DNA from: Rhizobium sp.
Lineage (GTDB): Bacteria; Pseudomonadota; Alphaproteobacteria; Rhizobiales; Rhizobiaceae
Direction: 5' to 3'
Length of the DNA stretch: 64,000 bases
NCBI GenBank assembly: GCA_019739215.1
Contig: JAHHDR010000020.1
Span: forward strand, 1-64,000
Shown piece by piece: positions 50,115-57,147 of the stretch (position 1 is its first letter; the number at the start of each line of letters is the position of its first letter). The notes under the pieces were generated by a model. It searched no databases. It worked only from the letters and a program-made list of their open reading frames with translations, and was not told where the DNA came from. A program made the translations under genes and the position numbers.

Positions 50115-50506
50115 GATGTGCCTCAACCCGTCTGACGGGCGTGTGTCGCATATCCCGGCAGGCTACGACAACCCCGAAGGTCCGGAGGAACGGTGTGTTC
50201 ACCGGTTGAAGTCGATGAGCGAAAGCCATCGCTGCGGCAGGCCAAGGGCTGGGCTGGAGAAATGTAAAGTGGTGCGCCGATCGGAGCGAAGTCGCACCTG
50301 CGCGATGGGTTGGCGGGCGGCGTCGCGCAGAGAAATATGGTGCCCCCACCAGATCTCCCAGAAGTCAACGAATACAAAACCCTATGGTGCAGTGGGACTT
50401 TTCGGCGGCGATTGAGAACGCTATGTATTCTCTTGGAATTGTCCCACGTTCGACGTGCTCAAATTGGTGTCGAGATCCCTAGTGCCATTGTTGTCTGAAC
50501 CGCTGA

Positions 50507-50526
50507 TGGTGCGGTCGAGAAGACTC
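50507..50526 (-). other. Candidate att core: remnant of a tRNA-Leu 3' end
   Basis: On the minus strand this reads as the terminal part of a tRNA-Leu-type gene: T-stem end, acceptor CGACCGC, discriminator A and CCA. No tRNA body adjoins it, so it looks like a truncated 3' end, as phage integration into a tRNA leaves at one side. An intact tRNA would then lie beyond the right end of the prophage. The match is from memory of the tRNA-Leu acceptor sequence. Confidence 0.45.
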
Positions 50527-50775
50527 ACTTCACTATCGATATATATAATTTTCAATACGTTAACCTAGTTTTTTTGCTCTAGTGTAGTGCAGAATGTAGT
50601 GCAATACCCTGCATATCTAAGATTACATTCAAAGGCTGCGCGGCGCCTCTCATATTTCTATACACTCAGGGCTTGAATTTTGGTCTAGTTTCGGAAATCA
50701 ATCGCGATAACTAAGGGTTGCGTCCCGCCTTGAGTTACCGCCTCCGCAATTGCCTTCCAGCGATAACAATGAGAT

Positions 50776-50848
50776 CTAGCTTCCATAGCGCATGAGCTAC
50801 ACCTGCCTTATAAGCAGGTTGTCGCAGGTTCGAGCCCTGCAGAGTCGC
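50776..50848 (+). other. tRNA-like sequence with intact anticodon and T arms, degraded 5' half
   Basis: CCTGC/GCAGG with loop CTTATAA (50802-50818) forms an anticodon arm reading UAU. Five bases later GCAGG-TTCGAGC-CCTGC (50824-50840) is a perfect T arm. The upstream D arm has no GG loop, and the seven bases after the T arm (AGAGTCG) do not pair with a 5' acceptor strand. It is therefore not a complete tRNA: a decayed phage tRNA-Ile(UAU) or a second att-type remnant. Confidence 0.4.
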
Positions 50849-50870
50849 CGCTCCTCCTTGGATATGCTTG

Positions 50871-51488
50871 TCACACCGTATAACTTAGGGCACCGTAATA
50901 GCGTTGGGCATAGCTCCCAACAAGGTCTGCTCGCTCAAGCCCGTTTATTATCCGTCGTGCTCCTCTCCAATCTCCTCTCGGGCCATTGAAGTAACGGGCT
51001 AGATTGTGGCCGGTGAACGCACCGGCCATCATACCTCTGGTCATTATTCTGACCGCGACGGCGGGGATCATCGCAACCGTGGGGTCAGTAACCAGATCAA
51101 TTCCAATTAACTCGGAGAGCTTGCTATAGTTCTGTTTGTGGGTAATTTGGACGAGGCCCCGACCAATCCAGTACTTATCCTCCGTGTCTGGGTACCAATA
51201 CGGATTTGTAACCCATGGCAGTCTTCCTCGACGCCAGGCGTTTTCGAGTATTGAAGCTGCGGCTTGGTCGGTCTTGGCATATGTTTCTCGAACCGGCTGG
51301 AAAGTCCGCCCGGTTTCATGGTGAGCTGTTCCCAACATATAGGCCAGAAAGCGGTCATCCAAGTCGGCGTGATGGGCATCCCATTCATCCAAAACTAGAG
51401 AGAGGCCCTTGACCTGAGACGGAGAAAATCTTCCGTCGAACAAGTTTATACGCGCGTAATCGAAGAAAAATTTGCGGTTTATTGCCAC
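50871..51488 (-). CDS. GH19/lysozyme-like endolysin
   Basis: 205 residues. The fold is suggested by FSPSQVKGLSLVLDEWDAHH, FLAYMLGTAHHETGRTFQPV (likely catalytic Glu58), YWIGRGLVQITHKQNYSKLS and RGARRIINGLERADLVGSYA-like C-terminal pattern, all shared by phage muralytic enzymes of the chitinase-19/lysozyme superfamily. No signal peptide, so export needs a holin or other partner. It is three bases from the upstream gene, whose end GGAGAATAACC supplies its ribosome site; the start codon is GTG. It is the last gene of an AT-rich operon. Confidence 0.75.
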   Translation of the reverse strand: MAINRKFFFDYARINLFDGRFSPSQVKGLSLVLDEWDAHHADLDDRFLAYMLGTAHHETGRTFQPVRETYAKTDQAAASILENAWRRGRLPWVTNPYWYPDTEDKYWIGRGLVQITHKQNYSKLSELIGIDLVTDPTVAMIPAVAVRIMTRGMMAGAFTGHNLARYFNGPRGDWRGARRIINGLERADLVGSYAQRYYGALSYTV

Positions 51489-51490
51489 GG

Positions 51491-51988
51491 TTATTCTCCT
51501 TCAACATTGCCCTTTTGAATTGATTGATACTCAGAGTTTGTTTGATTGGCGGTGGAGCTCTGCACCGGGAACGCGACGCTGGCATCTGGCCGTACGTCCT
51601 CTGCTTGAGTGACTTTGGCGGACGGACTACTCGCGGAGCGGCAGCTTTCGACTTCCACATTGTCCGAATAGCGAACGATATCCCTTACAGTATCTACACC
51701 CTCGCTCGTCCACACACGTAAAGGCTGAAAACTAGTGCTCGCTGATCTGCTTGGAGGGAACTCTGCGATAATGCCCTTCATATTAGGCAGAACCGTAATC
51801 TTATCCGCCGATTGCGATCCTACTGTAACCGCAGCGCTCCGCCAAAGCCTGTAACCCGGAATGAGCAGAACGTTGCGGGCGCACGGCGTAAAGAAGGTCT
51901 CGTCGATCAGTCTTCGACTGATTTTGGGACGTCTGACTGCTTCCTTTCCACTAATGAAAGCGTCGAAGGACTCGTACTCGGGAGGCAA
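51491..51988 (-). CDS. Unrecognised 165-residue protein of the AT-rich cassette
   Basis: 165 residues, no signal peptide or helix of membrane length. The N-terminal two thirds look globular (ISRRLIDETFFTPCARNVLL, VLPNMKGIIAEFPPSRSAST, VRDIVRYSDNVEVESC). The last ~45 residues are Ser/Thr/Gln/Asn-rich and likely disordered. It lies seven bases after the large membrane-protein gene and three before the endolysin, so all three are co-transcribed. Function unknown; base composition is lower in GC than the chromosome. Confidence 0.65.
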   Translation of the reverse strand: MPPEYESFDAFISGKEAVRRPKISRRLIDETFFTPCARNVLLIPGYRLWRSAAVTVGSQSADKITVLPNMKGIIAEFPPSRSASTSFQPLRVWTSEGVDTVRDIVRYSDNVEVESCRSASSPSAKVTQAEDVRPDASVAFPVQSSTANQTNSEYQSIQKGNVEGE

Positions 51989-51995
51989 GGGGACC

Positions 51996-54126
51996 TCAAA
52001 ACTTATAGGGCTCCTTGCTCTTCAAGCGCTTGCCAGTGGAATTCTCCAGCCAACCGACTTCAGCGGTAATTTCCAGCTGGCTGGTCCAAGCCGGAACAGA
52101 AATCAGCGCGAATTGCGATTTCTGAAACGCTTGTCCGGCTCTCGGGATTTCAATAACCCATCCGAATTCTATGGTGCCCTTTGCCTCTGAATCGGCAAAC
52201 CCGACAAAAGTTGGTTCCACTCGATTGCTGGAACTTGTATGATCTAGGTCCAGCGAAAATGTACTTTCTGTCGACGGTAGAGTCGCGCCAAGGCCAAAGT
52301 TCTCGTTCGCCTTCGAGAAAACGGCCGTCCCGTCCATCCTGGGGAAAATCGAATACGCGAACATGTCTGTGTCGATGACTTTTTCAATGAAGTTGAAGTA
52401 TCCGGCAGGAACGTCTATATATTTGTCGCATGAATTGAAGCGCTTGTTTTCAAAGCAGGAAAGTTTCTTTTTATTATTATACAAGAATTGCGCTATTTCA
52501 TAGGGTTGGTAGTGGACTTCGCTATAACCTTTTTTCTTGTTGTTTTCAGCTTTCTTTGGCTGAAAAACGAAAAGTTCTTCTGTATCTGAGTATTCAGCCA
52601 ACGCGTAATACTCAGGACGCCGCGTTTTCTTTTCAAGAATGAAAACTATATCTCGAACTTCCAGCACGTCAAATGATGGAAGCAAACCACAGTTGCTGGA
52701 GTAGTAATTAGCTACATTGATTCTCAACAAGTTTTCCCACGGATCCGGCAAATCTAATGTAACTAATCGAAAAGCCTCATCCTTTGAGGGCACGCTAGGG
52801 AAATCTTGAGAGTTGATACTCGCGCCTGACATTGCGAGTACATCGCTAACACTTGTAATAATTTCTTGTTCCCAATTGTCAATTTTGCAAGCATCGACGT
52901 CGCATTGGCATTTCTTCTCAGCCAACTCTTGAAAATAAGTGTCGAGCCTCCATTTCACATTATCCAGCCAGCGCTTGTAGAGTTGACGTGAATTATAAAA
53001 CGGGTTGCCTTCGTTTCGTTCAAGATCTCTCGCTGGGTGGTTGTAATAGGATGCCACATGTAAGGGTACTCCGCCGTTGAGGAGTTGCTCTTTGCTCCCA
53101 AGTTGATCATTCTTGATCCGCACGGTCAAGTGGACGTAAGCGCGACCAGACGTATACTTGCCGGGGAACACCGAAGTATCGAAGCGCAGGCCGTAGACCG
53201 AATTGCCTGTAAGATCGTGTCTGTCGTCAAGCAGATTTTCCAGCATGGCTTGTCGAATAGCGTCTCTGGCTGCTGATCTTATCGTGAATGTATCGATGAA
53301 AGACAAGGTTGGAACATCGTCGATGCCTGTCTCTTCTCGCTTCGGGGTGTCGACTAGGTTCGGCGCCACCAACGCGCCTGGAGACATTCCTTCGTTCATA
53401 AGAAGGTTGGCGTCACTTGAAGGATCCCCCAAAGTATCTGGAGTTCTGCGTTTATCCGCACTTGAAAGCGCCCGCTTAGTTTTACTCAGTTCTGAATACT
53501 CGAGGTTGAATTTGTCCAGAACCGTCAGCTGGTTGCGTAGCCAATAGTCTTGATCATTTCGATCGTTAACCAGCCTCTCCCGTGTGTAGACTCCCGGGCT
53601 ACTAAGGTAGACCGTTCCTTGAGGACCGTTTAAGAGGTGGCTGGAAAAAGCCAATATTCTATCGCCAAAAAACACGAAGAGCGCGATTGTACTCAACACA
53701 ATTACTGGCCCATATATGGCAGCTCTGCCAATGCCGACAGCAATCCCTGCTAATTTTGCCCCGGCGGACTGGAAAGCTGTAACCAACTGTGGACCGTAAT
53801 TGTGAGATTCGCTGGCCGATAAAGAAGTTTTCTTCTCTTCAGCATTGGTAGCAAATTGTTTGTGAGTGGCATCTTCTGCTACAGCGGCCGCGTCGGCGGT
53901 CTGCTGGTCTTGTCCGGCAAAGGCGTCTAGCTCCGCTATGGTTGCACCATCGCGATTCAAGCTTGTACCCATCACGGCCTTGGCCTGGGCACTTTCCTGC
54001 TTCTGTTCGGACCGAGCTTCAACCTCCGGCATCAGCAACAAAAGCGGGAATTTGATCGTCGGATTCTCCTGAGACGGCTTTAGTCGCCTCCACAGGCGCA
54101 TCAAACTTTGGCTTCTCATCTGCCAT
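51996..54126 (-). CDS. Large single-pass membrane protein of unknown function, one-base frameshift near the N-terminus
   Basis: About 709 residues when restored. The start at 54126 (MADEKPKFDAPVEATKAV), nine bases after an AGGA, runs in one frame to VADA. Dropping one G in the GCCGGAG near 54026-54029 joins it to EVEARSEQKQESAQAKAV and the long frame ending at 51996. As given, an ATG at 54119 opens that frame with an odd basic N-terminus. It has a disordered acidic N-terminus of ~130 residues, one helix (IYGPVIVLSTIALFVFFGDR), then ~550 extracytoplasmic residues with Cys-rich KKCQCDVDACK and a beta-rich end (FALISVPAWTSQLEITAEVG). No family recognised. Confidence 0.7.
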
Positions 54127-54151
54127 ATCGAGCAATCCTAGATCAGTCGTG

Positions 54152-54397
54152 TTAATCGCTTGTGCAGGATCCGTAAATCTTTTCAAACGTCTGATTGCCA
54201 ATCCGGCAATGGATCACATGCCGATAGTCTGATACGCAAAGAGGGTCATATTCTATCCTAGGAACTTCTGAGACATTTTGACTCGGATAGGCCTGCCTCA
54301 CATCATCACAACTCTGGGCTGATGCTGAAGTCGCGGTCGATAATAGTATCGAAGCCAGAAAAACTACATGAAGTGGTAAGCTGGCCGTGAAACTCAT
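54152..54397 (-). CDS. Small exported Cys-containing protein
   Basis: 81 residues. A strong signal peptide (LPLHVVFLASILLSTATSAS, cleavage near SAQ-SC) precedes a ~53-residue mature part with four cysteines (SCDDV, LCVSD, HCRIG, SCTSD), enough for two disulfides. It lies 25 bases upstream of the large membrane-protein gene and 13 downstream of another small exported gene, all leftward. Family not recognised. Confidence 0.65.
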   Translation of the reverse strand: MSFTASLPLHVVFLASILLSTATSASAQSCDDVRQAYPSQNVSEVPRIEYDPLCVSDYRHVIHCRIGNQTFEKIYGSCTSD

Positions 54398-54410
54398 CGA
54401 TACGCTCCCA

Positions 54411-54683
54411 TCAAGGTACTACGACGCCCTGAACATTCCCGCAAAAGCAGACGGTGTTAACGGGCTGTGGGACTTGCATAAAACAAATGCCGTAGGGTGT
54501 CGCGCATCGAGGACTGTAGTATTGCGCAGTTTTGCGGGCTTCATTCTGGCTTTCCACATTAATTCCTAATCCACCTAGTGAATTAAGGAGGCGTGGAGAA
54601 ATATCAAATCCAGCCGGCAGCCAGTAAACTAAAGAACAAAACAATACAACACTAGCCGACATCATTGTAATGATTCCCTGCAT
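54411..54683 (-). CDS. Small exported protein with CxTPxGxC motif
   Basis: 90 residues. A hydrophobic N-terminus (MMSASVVLFCSLVYWLPAGF) is followed by a polar region and a C-terminal RCATPYGICFM ... VCFCGNVQGVVVP pattern. Small exported bacterial proteins with a C-x-T-P-x-G-x-C box followed by C-x-C are known but uncharacterised. It is the first gene of the AT-rich operon. Alternative starts at the nearby ATG pair are possible. Confidence 0.6.
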   Translation of the reverse strand: MQGIITMMSASVVLFCSLVYWLPAGFDISPRLLNSLGGLGINVESQNEARKTAQYYSPRCATPYGICFMQVPQPVNTVCFCGNVQGVVVP

Positions 54684-55096
54684 AGAGAGGTTCTGCGCGA
54701 GGATTTAATAAGCATTCTTGTAAGCGCTGTAACTGTAGTATTTGTTATTAACATATTAGCACCCGCTTGGTGGTAAGTCAATTGAAAATTGCATTCTTGG
54801 AACTGCGCACCAAATGGTGCAATTTTCAAGCCAAAGTTGTGCATGGGTTCAGCTAGTCCCACACGGGGCCCTCTTGTCTAGTGCGCCTCAGGCTTCCCTT
54901 CTTTAGTATCTCATAAGTTGTTACGGTGCGGTTCAGGGATAAGATAGTGGTACGAATAAGCAACGAGTGCTCTGGTGCGCAGGATTGATCTTCATCAAAG
55001 TGTTGATATGACGCGGCGAGACCAGCGTCATTGCACTGACGAAGCCCTGAGGCTACGCCTGGTTAAACTCTTTTGCGGGTTCGACTACAGGGCATT
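54684..55096. other. 413-base AT-rich gap
   Basis: It lies between the first AT-rich cassette gene and the holin-like gene, both leftward. It probably holds the cassette promoter (AT-rich at 54690-54800). No convincing ORF or RNA structure; TTCGACTACAGGGC near 55080 recalls a T-loop but lacks pairing. Confidence 0.45.
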
Positions 55097-55420
55097 TTAT
55101 CTGTCAACCTTTCGCCCGAACCACTTCATGAATAACACCTCCGCCCCGCGCGGCCCGAGATAAGCCAGCGCCGCGACAAGTCCCGTCGATGTCGGCTGAC
55201 CGAGCGTCAGATACGCGGCCAGCCCGTCGCCGATCAGGGCCATGCCAATCGCGATCGGCAACTCCCATATCAGCTCGGCGCCGAAGAAACCGGCGCCGCG
55301 CCTTTCTCGCTTCCGAAATGTGCCACATGGCGCGGCCGATCGCGGCGCCGATCAGCGTGGTTCCAGCGCCAGCCAAACCACGCGATCAGCAGGTCCGCCA
55401 CCGTTTTGCTTGTCTGACAT
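55097..55420 (-). CDS. Phage holin-like membrane protein, frame broken
   Basis: Restored, about 107 residues: MSDKQNGGGPADRVVWLA, TTLIGAAIGRAMWHISEARK, then GFFGAELIWELPIAIGMALI with GDGLAAYL and PRGAEVLFMKWFGRKVDR, stop 55097-55099. Two one-base indels (near 55362 and 55297) split it. The two to three short helices with basic ends and the place beside endolysin genes suggest a holin; the family is not certain. Confidence 0.6.
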
Positions 55421-55452
55421 GTCCACCCCTGGTCGCTCGGGTTCCGGGCCGG

Positions 55453-55668
55453 CTATTCGACCGGTGGCTGAGGCTTGAACAGCCCGCCCGGCCCGTCGCG
55501 GAAGAGGTTGATCCCGATCTTGATCATCCTGTCGCCAAGGATGACCCAGCCCGCGACGAGGACGGCCTGCTCGGCGGTAAAGCCGAGCTGCGTCCAGTCG
55601 TAGGTTAGAAGGGCTGCGAACAGCAGGCCGACAAAATTGAGGATGTTATGCACCATGTTCGTATTCAT
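55453..55668 (-). CDS. Small phage membrane protein, second holin candidate
   Basis: 71 residues, MNTNMVHNILNFVGLLFAAL with a second amphipathic segment (AVLVAGWVILGDRMIKIGIN). Its ATG overlaps the stop of the upstream endolysin gene (ATGA), typical of lysis-gene coupling. The end is polar and Pro-rich. It could be a holin or pinholin. Confidence 0.65.
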   Translation of the reverse strand: MNTNMVHNILNFVGLLFAALLTYDWTQLGFTAEQAVLVAGWVILGDRMIKIGINLFRDGPGGLFKPQPPVE

Positions 55669-56359
55669 CGCGTTGCTCCTTCGTTTGCGATGCCGATGGC
55701 TTTGCCCCTGAGGGCAGGGAAGGCCTTGACCGGGTAGGTCTTCGGCCAACGAAAGGCTATGAACTTCGACCGGGGAAAGCCGGTGACGTTGATCGCGTTG
55801 GTCTGGTTGCCGCCCAGGAGGTTGACTGTGGCGCCGTCGATGCCGGCGACAATGCGACATGTCCCGTCGAGGCCGACCAGCGGATGACGCCGATCGCGCC
55901 GAAGATCGGTTGCGCGACGTCAGTGCCGAACGATGCCCAGGCCTGTGCTAAGAACGGATTTGCCGGCAGCGCTTCCTGCGGCAGGGTCTTGGCGATCACG
56001 CTTTCCACCGCATCGCCGCACCAGGGCAGATCCCGGGGATTGCCGAGCCAGCGGCCGACCTTCAGGAAGGCCGTCAGGGCCGCGTTGTCGCGCACCTCGT
56101 GCAGGCCCATGCGCCTGTGCAGTTCCGCCATCCATGGCGGCATGGTTTCGCGGGGTGCGACATGGATGTTGCCCGAAGCATCAGGGTCGCGGCTCAAGGC
56201 GTCAATGGTCTTGCGGTCGGCGACGCCTGTGACCGCTATCCCGTGGGCACGCTGAAACGCTTTAAGCTCCTCGATCGAGACCCGCCCCCAATCTCTATTG
56301 ACGACGAGTGGACGGCCATGCGCCGTCAGGCGGCCCTGTAGCCACTTGATGAAATCCAT
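55665..56359 (-). CDS. Phage endolysin: peptidoglycan-binding plus CHAP/TIGR02594-like domain, frame broken
   Basis: About 231 residues restored. MDFIKWLQGRLTAHGRPLVV and SIEELKAFQRAHGIAVTGVA form a peptidoglycan-binding-like N-terminus. Then DLPWCGDAVESVIAKTLPQE (Cys) and STGHVALV...AGIDGA (His) give the CHAP-like amidase pair. A missing base near 55838 shifts the C-terminus; restored it reads GGNQTNAINVTGFPRSKF and ends GIANEGATR. It overlaps the next small membrane gene. Part of the prophage lysis module. Confidence 0.75.
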
Positions 56360-56439
56360 GACGTGTTTCCTTGATTGAGCGCCGAAGCGCGGGGGAGCCG
56401 CTAGATGCGACGGATCACGCGAACAGCAGGCTTCGACCT

Positions 56440-57138
56440 TCAGGATGCCGAGCCGGTGAAAAGCAGGTAATGAATGGCGATCCGCACCTTGCCGCCGGAG
56501 AAACTGCCGCCGGCTGCCGTGAGCCGGATCGCCGTGTCGGAATAGTAGGCGGTCGGGCCGATCACGCCCATGTTGTTCGATCCGAGCGAAATGCCGAGAG
56601 AGCCGCCGAACTTCGAGGTCTCGCCGGCGACGCCGACGCTGAAGGACGTGGCGCCGGTGATGGCCTGCGTCACCCGTTCTGACACCGACAGCACGATCGC
56701 CCGGGCGGGAATGACGATCGTCGAATCCGTCGTGGCGCCGGCTACCGTGATTTCCTGCTCCTTCACCACCAGGGCACTGCTCGCGCCATGTGCGGCGAGG
56801 GCGGAGGCGACCTGCCATCCGGTGCCGGACAGATAGGTCACGACGCCTTCGCCCTCGACGAAACAGGACCAGCCGGTTTTCGGGATATGGTATTCCCAGG
56901 CGCCGTCGACGTAGATCGCGATCTGGTCGGTGTTTCCCGACCAGGCGCCGGTGGCGCCGGCCGGGATGATGTAGCGGTCACTGTCGGCGGGGGAGCCCGG
57001 CGGTGCAGTCACGGTGCGGCTCTTGACGGACAGTTGCACCAGACCGTCGAGCACCTTCAGCGCCTCGTTATGGGTGACGTGTTTCTGTCCCTGCGCGGCC
57101 GCGATCAGCGGCATGGCAAGCAAAGTCGTGTCGGCCAT
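56440..57138 (-). CDS. DUF2793 phage/GTA structural protein
   Basis: 232 residues: MADTTLLAMPLIAAAQGQKH and VTHNEALKVLDGLVQLSVKS are the DUF2793 opening, followed by WSGNTDQIAIYVDGAWEYHI and a Gly/Ser/Ala-rich C-terminus. The family accompanies RcGTA-like tail genes and probably forms a fiber tip or baseplate accessory. It directly follows the host-specificity gene (nine bases). Confidence 0.85.
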   Translation of the reverse strand: MADTTLLAMPLIAAAQGQKHVTHNEALKVLDGLVQLSVKSRTVTAPPGSPADSDRYIIPAGATGAWSGNTDQIAIYVDGAWEYHIPKTGWSCFVEGEGVVTYLSGTGWQVASALAAHGASSALVVKEQEITVAGATTDSTIVIPARAIVLSVSERVTQAITGATSFSVGVAGETSKFGGSLGISLGSNNMGVIGPTAYYSDTAIRLTAAGGSFSGGKVRIAIHYLLFTGSAS

Positions 57139-57147
57139 GGTGGTTTC

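Larger units (their letters stand above)
50115..50870. other. 756-base non-coding boundary region
   Basis: Composition falls from GC-rich to AT-rich at about 50390-50560. It contains an inverted pair GTGGGAC (50392-50398) / GTCCCAC (50441-50447), a tRNA-Leu-end-like sequence, a 9-base direct repeat TGTAGTGCA (50583-50591 and 50595-50603), and a tRNA-like 3' half. No convincing gene. The features fit a prophage attachment region. Confidence 0.55.

Noticed and set aside
50760-50848. Complete tRNA-Ile(UAU) using a GCGAT/GTCGC acceptor pairing
   Set aside because: That fold needs 42 bases before the anticodon stem, has no normal D arm and only five acceptor pairs, so it is not a functional tRNA.
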